A stretch of DNA of 64,000 bases from Allomyces arbusculus (Eukaryota; Blastocladiomycota; Blastocladiomycetes; Blastocladiales; Blastocladiaceae), in NCBI GenBank assembly GCA_027604705.1, contig JADHYV010000014.1:372001-436000 (forward strand). Reading direction: 5' to 3'. This document shows, piece after piece, positions 45,613 to 55,697 of the stretch. A model generated the notes under the pieces. It searched no databases and had not been told where the DNA came from. It saw only the letters and a list, made by a program, of their open reading frames with translations. The position numbers and the translations under genes were made by a program. Numbering within the stretch: the first letter of the stretch is position 1; the number at the start of each line of letters is the position of its first letter.

Positions 45613-46193
45613 TTGATCTTCCGATGGAGCATGGAAAGTAGTCGGGTTGGAAGGAGTCGTTGTTGCCTGTGGTGTTTATTGTACCGATTGTGTCCTGCTA
45701 TTTAAGCTTTGCCAATCCATGTTTGACCAATGGTTTTGTCAGCTGCCTGGGCGGACGCAAGCAGCGCGCCATGATCGCTTATCTCCACGCGAACACCCAT
45801 CCGTTTCGATCCTACAGCCGTCGAAACAAGCACGGGAGACGAGACAGGTATTTGGATTCCCATTTGGATATGATGCCCCCCCAGAAGGAGGCGAGAAACA
45901 AGCAGGAGGACAGAGGACAGGGTGAGGAGCGGAGGGCGCGTGCGGGCAGAGCAATTCGCCGAGGTACTTCCGCAATGGTGAGCCGCGAGAACGAGAGTGG
46001 GAAGGTATGCCACGACGAAAGCAGAAACACATCCGCAAAAAGAAAAAAAGAAAAGAAAAAAAACAACGGGCACAGACAGAGGCAAACGCAACGCAAAACG
46101 GCGGTACCACAAACAAAAAGAGAATGAGTCGACAAACAAGGCAAAACCACACATCAAAATCAACAGACGACCAATGATGACAACCGCACTCGC
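45613..46193. other. convergent 3' spacer, purine-rich
   Basis: 581 bp between the stops of the coiled-coil gene and the Caf120/Skg3-like gene. The stretch 45870-46130 is A/G-rich on the plus strand, consistent with 3' UTRs. Open frames here have no protein features. Confidence 0.55.
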
Positions 46194-49100
46194 TTACTTG
46201 CGGTGTTTCTTGGCCTTCTTCCCCTTTCTCGGACTCGGCGCGGCCGGCGCGGCCGCAGGCTGCATCATTGTCGGCATCATCATGGGCATGACACCGTACA
46301 CTTGCGGTGCCCACGCTGCGGGTGCGGGAGCGGGCATCCCTGGCGCAGCGCCCGGCATCATCCCGTACATGGCGGGCCCCGGCATCATCATCGGGTGCTG
46401 GTACATGGCTGGCTGTGGCGCGTACGCGACGGGGTAGTAGCTCGGCGGCGCCTGTGCGGGCATTGCGGGCGACGCGACCGCGCGCGACTTGCGTGCGGCC
46501 GCCTTCTTGCTCTTGGCCGGCGGTTCCGGCTCCGGTTCAGCAGCCGATTCTTCGTCGGACGCGTCGGCGTCGCTGCCCGCCTCCGAGGTGGTGGCGTCGC
46601 CGTGCGCCGAGTGCTCGTCGCCCGAGGTGTGGTCACTGCCCGTGCCGGCGTCGGACCCGGAATCGGTCGCGTCGCCGTCGCCCGCCTCGGATCCGGATCC
46701 GGTCGCGTCGGTCGCGTCGCCGTCCTCCGAGTCGTCGTCATCATCATCGTCTGTGTGCGGCGCAACAGGCGGCATCATGCCCGGCGCCATCATGTAACTC
46801 GCGCGCGGGTCGAGCGGTGGCGCATTTGCCGGGATCACGGGCGGGCCGTACATGGACGCGCCGGGCCCAACCCCGACAGCGGATCCCGGCGGCGGTGTGC
46901 CCGGCCAGACCATGCGCTGCTGTTGTTGTTGCTGCTGTTGCTGCTGCTGTTGCTGCTGCGCGAGCTCTTGCTGCCGCTTGACCGCGCGCATTTCCTCGAG
47001 ACGCTGCTGCTCCTCGGCCATTTCCTTGGCAATTCGGCGCTGCTCGAGCATAACCTGCCGGTCGCGGTCGCGCTCAAAGTCCATGGCCTGTTTCCCGGAC
47101 CCTGCGCCTCGCTCGACCAATTCGGCAACACCCGACCCGCCATACCCGGAATACAGGTGCTTGTGCTGCTGCCGCGACTGTTCGCGCGACGAGACGACCG
47201 ACAACAGACCCGACGCATTCCGCGCGCGGTCCTGCGCCTGCGGGTTCACGTTGAGCAGCGGCCCGCGGGGGCGGTTCAGCGCATTGAACGTCTCCTGGTG
47301 TCGCTGCCGCGCCTCCTGCTGCTGCCGCTGCGTGTACGCCGCGAGCTGCGAGTAGTAGTTTTGCCGCTGCTGCACGATCTGCTGCTGCTGGTACAGCGAC
47401 GTCTTGGGTTTGGCCAGCAGACCGCCAAATTGCACAAACGGTTGGTCGTCGGCTTTCTTGTTGGTCGCTGTCGCGCGCGGATTAGCCAGCAACGAGTCGG
47501 CCGCGAATTCAGGCATCCCGCGCGTCCCGCCGGGAGTGCTCGATGGACCCGACCCGTCGAGCCCGGCCATGAAGTCGACGGCGTGCGGGTCAAACATACC
47601 ACCACCGCCCATGACGTGGCCGAGCACCTGGTTGTCGTCGTCCGAGTCGTCGCCCGACGCGATCGTCTGCGGTCGGTAGGACACGTGGAATTGCTCGTCG
47701 GTGCCCGCGGGCGAGTCGGACTCGTACTCGGAAGAATCGTCATCGTCGTCGTCATCGTCCTCGGTCTCGGTCGTCTCTTCCTCATCGTCGTCGTCGTCTT
47801 CCTCTTCGACCGAGGCCGATGGCGCCGCCGAATGCGCGTCGGTGTACTCATCGTGCGTGTGCGCGTCGCTCGGCGCGAGCTCCGAGTGCGTCGCGTCATC
47901 GCGGTCATCATGATCATCATGGTCATCGTGGTCGTGCACATCGTCGGCGGGCGCGACCACGGGGGTCGCTGCCGCCGCGTCCTCGACAACCGCGACATGG
48001 ATCTCCGGCACGTCCTGCGCGGGCGCAAACAAGTCGACCGTCCCGTGCCCGCCGCCCTCGGCGAGCTCAATATCGCCAAACTGGCCTGAGAGCGCATCGA
48101 GCGTCAGATCTGGCAACTGCAGCGGCTGGAGCGCGGGCAGCGCGTGCATTGGCTGTGTGGTCGCGGGCGTGGGCACGGCCGCGGGCATCGGCGGCGGCAA
48201 CTGCGCCGCAGCGGCGCGCGGCGTCGCCACGTCCGGCTCGTGCGAGTGATCGTCATGCTCGGCCTCGTGCTGGTAAAGCAATTCATCATCCCCGTCGCTC
48301 TCGTCGTCGTCGGTCGTCTCCTCGGTCGCGCTCGTCGCGTCGGACCCCGAGTCCGACTCGTCGTCATCGGCCGACTCGTCGTTGTCGTCGTCCAGGATCG
48401 CGACCGGACGACGGCCTGCACGCCCCGCGGCGGCGGGACCGACACCGGGCATGTCCCGTGCCGATTGCGCGGGAGACCTGACGGGCGACGCTGCCGGCGA
48501 CGCGACCGCCGAGTCCCCACGTTTCGGGGCCAGCGGGCCCGCAGCCAGTCGCGCGGCGAGCGCGCGCTCCATCATGGCTTTCGCGACCATCAGGTCTCCG
48601 TCCATGGGCAGGTTCATCACGTCGTTGCTGGTCAGGAACAAGTCGTCCTCGCTGGCGACGGGCGCGACTTGCAGGACGGGCGGGACGGGGATCCCGCCGA
48701 CGGGTGCCTTTGGCGCGCCCACCTGGTAGAGGCGGAACGCCGCACACGTGCCGACGAGGAGAGACGCCAGGTCTGACGGCTGGGCCGCCATGATGAGCAG
48801 GAACGCCGGGTTGGCCACGGGGGACTCGGGCGGCGCCGGCGGGTCAAGGACGAGCGTGCCCTCGAGCTTGCACAGCATCGACAAGTTGATCAGGTGCGGG
48901 CGTTCCGGGTAGACGGCGTAGGCCTGGTAGACGTTGGCCATGACGAGCGCCGGTTTCTTGGCCTTCTTCGACTCGTAAAACATAATACTCGCCGACACGC
49001 TGGCCGCGGGCATGGCCGACCGCCGCTTCAAAAGCATGCTAGTGCGGCCCCCCGACGCCGCGGCCGCACCTGCGGGCTGCACAACGCACCAGAGCTTGCG

Positions 49101-49715
49101 CCAGTCGTTGCACCCCGAGTACCGCACCTGCACGTAACTGGCAAACTTGTCGGTCGATGCCGACGAGAACGCAAGCGCCGCGGGCGCACGGAACGGCGCG
49201 CGCACGAGCAACGCCGCCGTGTACTGCTCATGCAGCTTGGAGAACTCGAACGCGGCCAACCGGATCGAGGCCGTCCACTGCGCCAGTTCGTCGGCGGTCG
49301 CCGCGTGCAGGTGGAACAGGTTGCACCCTTGCGTGTTGAGCGCCAAGACGGGCCCGGGCGCAACGTGCACGTCGGCGTCGGCAATGTTGATATATTTGGG
49401 CGCCGAGCTCGACTTGAGCGTGGCAATGGTCGCCGGGTCGGTCGCGTGGTCGCCGAGGTCCTCGTTGATCGCCCAAAACATCAGGATCGGGCCCACGTGC
49501 TCAACGTACCAGGCCGTCCAGTCTTGCCGCGGGCACGCGCGGCCGTCGGGCAGCAGTTGGTTCGATTTGAGCAAGTACCCGGCCATGTAGGTCTTGACGG
49601 AGAAGACGGCAAAGCGGCGCGCGATCGCGGCCAGGTCCGGCGGCGTGTCGGGCGGGATGCCGGGGACGGGCACGGGCGCCGGCAGCGGACAGCCCGCGGG
49701 CAGTTGGAAGGCCAT
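46194..49715 (-). CDS. Caf120/Skg3-like PH-domain protein with long acidic disordered tail
   Basis: A single exon of 1173 residues from the ATG at 49715. The first 400 residues fold: an N-terminal helical/PH-like domain (VKTYMAGYLLKSNQLLPDG, WTAWYVEHVGPILMFW) and a second PH domain (YVQVRYSGCNDWRKLWCVV, then SIMFYESKKAKKPALVMANV and QAYAVYPERPHLINLS). This tandem arrangement with the MFYE-KK-KKP and AYAVYPE signatures is that of the fungal Caf120/Skg3/Skg4 group, linked to Ccr4-Not and to bud-neck or growth-site localisation. The rest is disordered: Asp/Glu/Ser runs, a Gln tract (46920-46966 region), His/Asp repeats and a Pro/Met/Gly/Tyr-rich segment ending in basic SPRKGKKAKKHRK. Two long antisense frames (628 and 220 residues) are shadows. 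Confidence 0.82.
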   Translation of the reverse strand: MAFQLPAGCPLPAPVPVPGIPPDTPPDLAAIARRFAVFSVKTYMAGYLLKSNQLLPDGRACPRQDWTAWYVEHVGPILMFWAINEDLGDHATDPATIATLKSSSAPKYINIADADVHVAPGPVLALNTQGCNLFHLHAATADELAQWTASIRLAAFEFSKLHEQYTAALLVRAPFRAPAALAFSSASTDKFASYVQVRYSGCNDWRKLWCVVQPAGAAAASGGRTSMLLKRRSAMPAASVSASIMFYESKKAKKPALVMANVYQAYAVYPERPHLINLSMLCKLEGTLVLDPPAPPESPVANPAFLLIMAAQPSDLASLLVGTCAAFRLYQVGAPKAPVGGIPVPPVLQVAPVASEDDLFLTSNDVMNLPMDGDLMVAKAMMERALAARLAAGPLAPKRGDSAVASPAASPVRSPAQSARDMPGVGPAAAGRAGRRPVAILDDDNDESADDDESDSGSDATSATEETTDDDESDGDDELLYQHEAEHDDHSHEPDVATPRAAAAQLPPPMPAAVPTPATTQPMHALPALQPLQLPDLTLDALSGQFGDIELAEGGGHGTVDLFAPAQDVPEIHVAVVEDAAAATPVVAPADDVHDHDDHDDHDDRDDATHSELAPSDAHTHDEYTDAHSAAPSASVEEEDDDDDEEETTETEDDDDDDDDSSEYESDSPAGTDEQFHVSYRPQTIASGDDSDDDNQVLGHVMGGGGMFDPHAVDFMAGLDGSGPSSTPGGTRGMPEFAADSLLANPRATATNKKADDQPFVQFGGLLAKPKTSLYQQQQIVQQRQNYYSQLAAYTQRQQQEARQRHQETFNALNRPRGPLLNVNPQAQDRARNASGLLSVVSSREQSRQQHKHLYSGYGGSGVAELVERGAGSGKQAMDFERDRDRQVMLEQRRIAKEMAEEQQRLEEMRAVKRQQELAQQQQQQQQQQQQQQRMVWPGTPPPGSAVGVGPGASMYGPPVIPANAPPLDPRASYMMAPGMMPPVAPHTDDDDDDDSEDGDATDATGSGSEAGDGDATDSGSDAGTGSDHTSGDEHSAHGDATTSEAGSDADASDEESAAEPEPEPPAKSKKAAARKSRAVASPAMPAQAPPSYYPVAYAPQPAMYQHPMMMPGPAMYGMMPGAAPGMPAPAPAAWAPQVYGVMPMMMPTMMQPAAAPAAPSPRKGKKAKKHRK

Positions 49716-50880
49716 GGTCAGCAAGGAGAGTACTGGCGCGGTTGTCGTTCGTGCGAGAGCGGCTGTTGCAGGTGCGAGCTGTTGGCGTGGAAGACTGCAA
49801 ACTGTAAGCACCGTGATCTGCTCGTTCGTTCGGTTGGACAACAAGCAAACACGCACCTTTCAAGGTGCCGTCAACGATCAGGCGACGCAGACGAGATCAG
49901 GACGGATTCAGCGTCTGTTGGGCAGGGTGGTCTTCAGTTGGTACCAGGTCACTGTCCTGTTGAAGCGGCCGAGGGCCCTGACTAACGGGTGCAGTCGGCA
50001 CCAGCGTTGTGCAAATACCTCGATGCTCGGCTCGTCGAGCGGATGGTCGTCCAGGATGAATAATATGTGGCGGGGTCGGGAGGACAGCGACGATCTGGCG
50101 TGGTCTTGTTGGATCGTGGCGGGGTCGGCAGTACTGGCCAAAATGAAGTGATCGACCAGGAGTACGGTAATCGCGCGAGGAGAGGCAGCGTGCAGCTGTT
50201 GGTTTGTTGCTGTCGCTTTCCTGAGCGTCGTTGCCGTGATGGGGGCCCGCTGGGACGGGGCTGCAGAAGGAGGGCAGACTCGCAGAGAGGCAACCAGAGG
50301 AGAGGTGGTCCTTGCAGCGCGAGATCCCGACAAAGTGGGCGGGCAGAGCAAAATGAGAAACGGACGTGCGGCGCGGAAGCGGCACAATGGCAACCACACA
50401 CAGGACCACCACAAGCCGCAAAGGAGCACTCGGGAGAAGAGAAGGATTCCGCTGTTTTCCTCAGCCTGCTCTGCTTGATCCCATGGCGCCGTCGCCGGGG
50501 TTCGAACGCAGAGCCTCCAAGGCCGCCGGCAACCGACGTGGACAACGGCGCCCTCGACGCAACACGGCTTCCGCACGCGGCCTGCGGCCGCCTGTAAAGT
50601 CCTTCCTCTGACCACACCGCCAGGCGCTGCGACTTGCTGCAATCTCGTGTGCGCACTCACCATTTGCCGCGCGCCGTGTTTTCTCGTGCGGGACCCATTG
50701 GCGCCGCAGGAACGCGATTGTTCGCCAAATCTCCCTCCAAAGTCGTGCCGCGCTGCTCCAACCGTCTCGCAGATTCAAGCCTGATCGCGCCAAGATGATC
50801 CTGTAGAGCCGTGCCTCGTTCCTGCAAAGATCTAGCGCCATTTGTCCACACCACTTCCAGCTGTCCCAAACAAGCTTTGC

Positions 50881-51480
50881 CACTGTTGGCATGCAGTTGA
50901 CCTGGATCCATGTTGGGCCTGTTGACACTGTGACTGTGGTGCAGATCCTGAGCGCTGCGCCAAACGCAATTGCACACATTGCCAAAGTGGCCATGGCCAC
51001 AGTGTATGGGCATGGCCCAAAGTCCTCACAACCAGCACCAGTCCAGTGCCTTGGTGCCACCTCAACAGCAGCAGCAGGTGGCAATTGCACACAGACACAT
51101 GCAACTGCAGCTGCTCACTGCAACAACCAACATAAGTAAATGATGCAGCAGCACAGGACCTGGGAATACAGTCAAGTGGGTAGTGTGTGTGGCAAGTTGG
51201 TCCTGTCTTGACAAGTCTGGATGCCAATGATGCCAATCTCAGTGGCATCTGGACCTGTCAAAACAAGGACCAGTTTGCCACACACACTACCCACCCAACT
51301 GTATTCCTGGGTCCTGCGCTGCTGCATCGTGTACATGGCGTTCATAATCTTGGTTGGCAGCAAGTGGCTGCAGCTGTGTTTGCAGCCCCACTGGCAGGCA
51401 TATGTGCACCATGTCTGCTCTGCTGTCCAATGTTTTTTGTTGATGTATTTCTTTGCTTTGCCTCCCGCCCACGCCTTTGG
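50881..51480. repeat. CpG-depleted block containing the fold-back element
   Basis: Eight CG dinucleotides in 600 bp, clustered near 50952-50966, 51316-51339 and 51465-51472; none from 51001 to 51300. TG and CA are frequent. Its composition matches the block at 17990-19150 and contrasts with the flanks. Confidence 0.65.
51102..51376. repeat. fold-back (inverted-repeat) element, MITE-like
   Basis: Core arms 51142-51225 and 51244-51328 are inverted copies separated by 18 bases. By eye they differ at 12 positions, all transitions, plus one 1-base indel. Weaker pairing continues outward to about 51102 and 51376. It encodes no protein. The structure is that of a palindromic MITE or the relic of a head-to-head insertion. 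No target-site duplication was identified. Confidence 0.8.
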
Positions 51481-51593
51481 GGGTGGAGAACAGTGCAGAG
51501 ACTGTTGTCGATGATGCGACAAGGTCTGATCACGTATTGGATTTCGTTTCCATGGGGGGCCGAGAATCCATCCATGTCCATTAGCCAACCCAC

Positions 51594-51777
51594 CTAGGCC
51601 ATTCGCCGCGCCTTGGCCGGCCGATCCCCGAGCACATCCAGCAGCCGTGACGTCGATGCGGATGCGGATGCAGATGCAGATGCAGATGCCGGTTCCGCAG
51701 CAGTAATCACTGGTTTTGCACCTACGGCCAGTGGTTGGTTTCGCGCAGTCGGGACCACTCCTGCGTTCGGCGCGCCA

Positions 51778-51836
<59 letters not shown>

Positions 51837-54800
51837 AGATGCAGCTGCTCCACCCATCATGGCCGTTGGAATAGCGCCAAACGCCGTCGGCGGACCACGC
51901 ATGTCACCCGCAGCCGCACCGCCCGCCGCAGTCCCAACGTATGACCGCGTCCGCGTCAGCACCATTCGGTTCATCGCACGCACGTCGGTCATGCGCGGAA
52001 TACTCGACCCACTTTCAACACCAGGCTCACTACCGTACCCACGACGTGCCGGCGACTTGGCGGGACTTGACGGCACCGACTTTTTCCGCGCGCGACGCGT
52101 TGGCGGCAAGCCTGCCGTCGTCGGCGCGAGTTCCTGGTCGAGCACGTCCAACCCAACAAACGTCGTCGGCTCGTCACCCACAAAATCCTCGGCGTCGTCC
52201 ACGTCCACAAATGCACGCGCAAACGCGGCCGTCGCTGGGTTCTCGGCGAGTTTCTCCATGTCCTTGGCCATGGCGCCACGCCGGCGCTTCGACCCGCCAC
52301 CATGCCGCCTGCTTGAGCCCGTGCCGGTCCCCCACCCGTCCTCGTCATCCAAATCCTCGAGCCCGTACCCCTTCCCAACCATGTCCATCCTCGCACGCCG
52401 CCCGAGCCCCAGCCCGCCGCCGAGCAACAGGTCCTGCTCGAGCCGCTTGGTCGCAGCCTCGTCCTCGGCGTGCCGCTGCTGCATGGCCAGTTCGCGCACC
52501 GCCGAGGCCCCCATGTCGGCGTCCGGATCGTCGTCGGCCGCGATCAGGTCCAGATCCATGGCGTGGTCGTCCTCGTCGTCTTCCCCGTCGGCGCCGCCGA
52601 GACCCATGAACTCGTCGTCGGATTCAGCGGCCTCGGTCTCGAGCATTCCGCGCGCGAGAGACTTGACGGCGTCAACTTCGCGTTTGGAGACGAGCCGGCG
52701 CGAGCCCGAGGTGGTGGTGGGTGCGCGGGCGAGGGCATCGCCATCGACGTCGTCGCCATCGTCGGACATGACGGGCGTGAACGTGTCTGGCGGCACGGTG
52801 CGCGCGCGCGCGGCTGCCGCCGGTGGCGCGACGGGCGTTAACGGGGTTACCGGCACGGTCGGCGACCGCGGTGTCGCGGCCAGTGCGCGAATTTGCTGCA
52901 CCGGATCGATCATCGACTCGCCCTCGTCATCGCTATCGTCGTCGTGCAAACCCGGGAAACTCGTTGCTGACAAGAGCAGCTGCTGCGTGTCCATTGGGAG
53001 CGCAAAGTCTGCCGCGGCCTGCTGCTGCTGCTGCCGCCGCAGCCGGTCAAAGACCTGCGTCGCGCCGGCGGCGGCGATCGGGACCGTGGAGCCGGTCGCG
53101 GTCGGCTTGAAGAGTTGCGAAAAACCATACGGTGCGTTGTCCTTGGCAGCGGCCGGGCCGGGAGTAGACGTGGGCATCAGCTCGCCGGTCGCCTGGAAGA
53201 GTTGCGAAAAGCCAGCGGGCGAGTCGTCGTCGTCGTCCTGGTCGCCGTTGGCATTGCCAAGGGCGCGCGCGGAACCGGCGCGTTTTGGACTGGCCAAGGC
53301 AGTCGCCATCGGGACCCCGGTGGCCTGGAACAGCTGCGAGAATCCGGCGGGCGCGACGGCGTCATCGTCGTCAGCGAGATCGAGCAATGGCGGTTTCGGA
53401 TCGGGCGTGGGCCGCGCGCGAGCAGGAGCAGCGGATAGCCGGTCCGACTCGTCCTCGTCATCATCATCCTGGACAACCGCGCGCTTGCGCTTGCGCGACG
53501 ACGGCCCGACCGCGTGCCGCACAATCTCCTCGTCATCGCTGTCGTCAGGGCGCTGTTCAGCAGTCACGGTCCTCAATCCGATCGCCAAACTCGCCACATC
53601 CAGCTCCGGCAGCTCAAACTCGTTGACATTGAGCGGAGCCGATGGTGCGTCTTCCTCCTCGGCCTCGTCGAGATCGTTCTCGTCGGACCCCTCGTCATCC
53701 CCGTCCTCGCCACCCGCGGCCGGGTCATAATCCACGTCCATTTCCTCCTCCTCGCTGTTCCACCCCACACTTTCGCGGTCCTCCATGGCCTCGTCGTTGT
53801 CGCCATCCACGTCCATGGCTGTGGGCGGCGGCGGTAACGGGTCGAGTGCGAGCGGATTCGGCGGGGGTGGTGGGGGCAGTACGGCCGCGTCGCCCTGCGC
53901 AAAGAACATGGCCTTGGCGCGCTTGGCCAGTGCCTGTTGGGCCATTTTCAGCCGCAGTTTCCGCTTGTACTCCTCCTCGGCCTGCAGGGCGGAAATAGCG
54001 GGTTTCGCCGATTTGGCCGTCGATGCGGGTGCCGAGTCGTCGTGGTCGCTGTCCGAATCGCTGAGGTCAATGAGCGCGTCCGGGTCGACGGGGGCGGATG
54101 TGGATGCGGCCGTGGATGCGGCATGCGCACGCTGTTCGCGGAGAGCGGCCCTGTTCAGTCAGAGCATGTCAGCGTTGGTTCGTGTTGTTGGTTCAGCGTG
54201 AGCGGCGCGTACATTTTGGCCTGGAGAAACGAGGCAAAGTCGCGCTTGACCATGCCGGACTCGAGCGTGAGGCGTTGCGCTGGACGACAAACTCACCACC
54301 GTCAATTTTGCAAGCTCCTGGCGCGGCAAAACCGGGTGGAGAAGGTGTACCTCGCACAACACGCGCCGTTTCGCGCTGCAATTCGGCCACTGTGCGCTTG
54401 GATTGTCGTTTTGGTGCGGATGCCGAGTGGGGGCCGGCCGATTCTTGGTCGTCCTTGTCGGGTACGCTGCCCTCATCCTCCGCCTGGTCCGGGCGCGGCT
54501 TGTCGTCGTCATTTGCAGCAGATGGCACCGGTGCTGGCGGGCGGTCGGTTCTTGCCACGGTGCAATGACTGTTGCGGGCACTCAGACGCGACGGAGTAGC
54601 AGTGGGCGCAGGCGCGGGTGCCGGCTTGGGTGCGACCGTGTAGTCGAGCGGCGGGAGAAGGCCGTCGAGGTCGTCGCCGTCGACGGAATTTTGGCGAGCC
54701 GCTGAAGAAGCGGTTGCTGGTGGTGCCGGTACCGGAGCAGGTTCAGTACGGCGAGCCGGAGCCTGCTTGGTCGGAGGGGCGCGAGGTGCAGGAAGGTCCT

Positions 54801-54939
54801 CGTCGTCGTCCGAGTCGTCGAGCAGCGACCCGAGCATCATAGACTTGAGCCGGGCCTGGTCGACGTCGACGGGCTCTTGGTCGGTGGGGTCGTCGACTTG
54901 GTGGTCGTGACCGCCAGCGCTTCCGGTTGGTGAGGCCAT
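51594..54939 (-). CDS. MRC1: Mrc1/claspin replication checkpoint mediator
   Basis: Three exons (54939-54351, 54279-54213, 54150-51594) encode 1070 residues. The protein is acidic and mostly disordered, with many SQ/TQ and DDSDDED patches. It has three near-repeats of GFSQLF (two as AGFSQLFQATG) around residues 470-560. The Mrc1-like domain is the clearest part (about 660-800): AESDDEFMGLGGADGEDDED, then a Met/Gln/Arg-rich helix and LEQDLLLGGGLGLGRR. Mrc1 travels with the replisome, links polymerase epsilon to Cdc45-MCM and relays Mec1/ATR signals to the effector kinase. A 20-residue alanine run near the C-terminus is encoded by a pure trinucleotide tract at 51781-51836. The 67-bp exon 2 restores a helix (MVKRDFASFLQAKM). 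The antisense 705-residue Ser-rich frame is a shadow. Confidence 0.85.
51781..51836 (-). repeat. trinucleotide microsatellite coding for polyalanine in MRC1
   Basis: Uninterrupted GCT repeat on the plus strand (GCA Ala codons on the coding strand), near the 3' end of MRC1. Adjacent imperfect GAT/GCA repeats at 51655-51690 encode Ser-Ala repeats. Confidence 0.9.
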
Positions 54940-55697
54940 GGGGGATAACTACTGTGCGAGGTGCAAATTGCTGCTGTATCTCTTGGTGCTTGCGCCGTCT
55001 TCTCTCTCGCTCGTTGCAGCGCGGGCAACGGGCGATGGGCTGGCGGCCTGGAAGCAGTCGTTGACAGGGCATTGACCTGTTGACGACCAGAAAACGACAG
55101 AAACGAGGCATCCGTTTGCGGTGGCGACGCGGCGCGTGGAATCCACGTGGTGAGAGACGTTCTCACGGTGGGCCGTCTCCCACGCGTGCGCGCGCCGCGC
55201 CTTTGCGGTTTGCACCACCGCGCTCCTCGCGCGCACCGCCAGCGGCCGGGCGCCGACGACTGCACGCGCGCCGCAAGCGCGCCCCTTGCGCCGTTACTTG
55301 CAGCAGTCGACGCCGACTGCACCGCCCTCCCGCGCGTCGCCGCAAGATCCGCTCTCTGCGCACGCTCCGAACCATCGGATCCCGGACCGTCCGTGCACCG
55401 TCGGGCACGCACCGAGCAGGCCCCGCGCTGTGCCCCCGCCGGCCCCGTCTCTCCCCGCGGCGAGCAATTGTTTTCGTGCCATCACGCTCACGACTTCAAG
55501 TCAGTGCCCGCCGCCCTGTGCCGCTCTGTGCCGCCCGGTACCGCCCAACAACGCGCGTGCTTGGCTCGGCCGTGTCGACTGATTGCGTGCCATCATCAGC
55601 GTCACTGCAACAACAGCATTCCAGCCACACGCTTTCCTGCCACGCACCTGCCACATCGCCCCACCCGCCCCGCGCTCCTCGCGTCGTGCCCGGGCGC
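54940..55697. promoter_or_regulatory. divergent promoter region MRC1 / phosphodiesterase
   Basis: 758 bp between divergent start codons. The phosphodiesterase frame is open leftward to 55080 without an ATG and with arginine-rich, non-protein-like composition, so it is taken as 5' UTR. No specific sites recognised. Confidence 0.5.

Larger units (their letters stand above)
49716..51593. other. spacer between MRC1 3' end and Caf120-like 5' end
   Basis: 1.9 kb. The part 49716-50860 has normal GC-rich composition, and its ORFs lack protein features; it should include the Caf120-like promoter. From about 50880 to 51480 it becomes CpG-poor and palindromic (see the repeat entry). The last 110 bp lead into the MRC1 stop codon. 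No gene recognised. Confidence 0.55.

Noticed and set aside
46203-48089. A 628-residue plus-strand open frame opposite the Caf120-like gene
   Set aside because: Arg/Val/Leu-rich shadow of Asp/Ser/Ala codons on the other strand; long antisense frames are expected in GC-rich coding DNA.
50470-50530. Another GGTTCGAA box resembling a tRNA B box
   Set aside because: Tested by eye on both strands; stems do not pair and there is no A box at the right distance.
51613-53730. A 705-residue plus-strand open frame opposite MRC1
   Set aside because: Its composition is Ser/Ala/Arg repeats mirroring the acidic codons of MRC1. It has no domain, and MRC1 on the other strand has family motifs and splice structure.
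55080-55697. N-terminal extension of the phosphodiesterase
   Set aside because: The frame is open but has no ATG and is Arg/Pro-rich without protein character; the ATG at 55698 was preferred.
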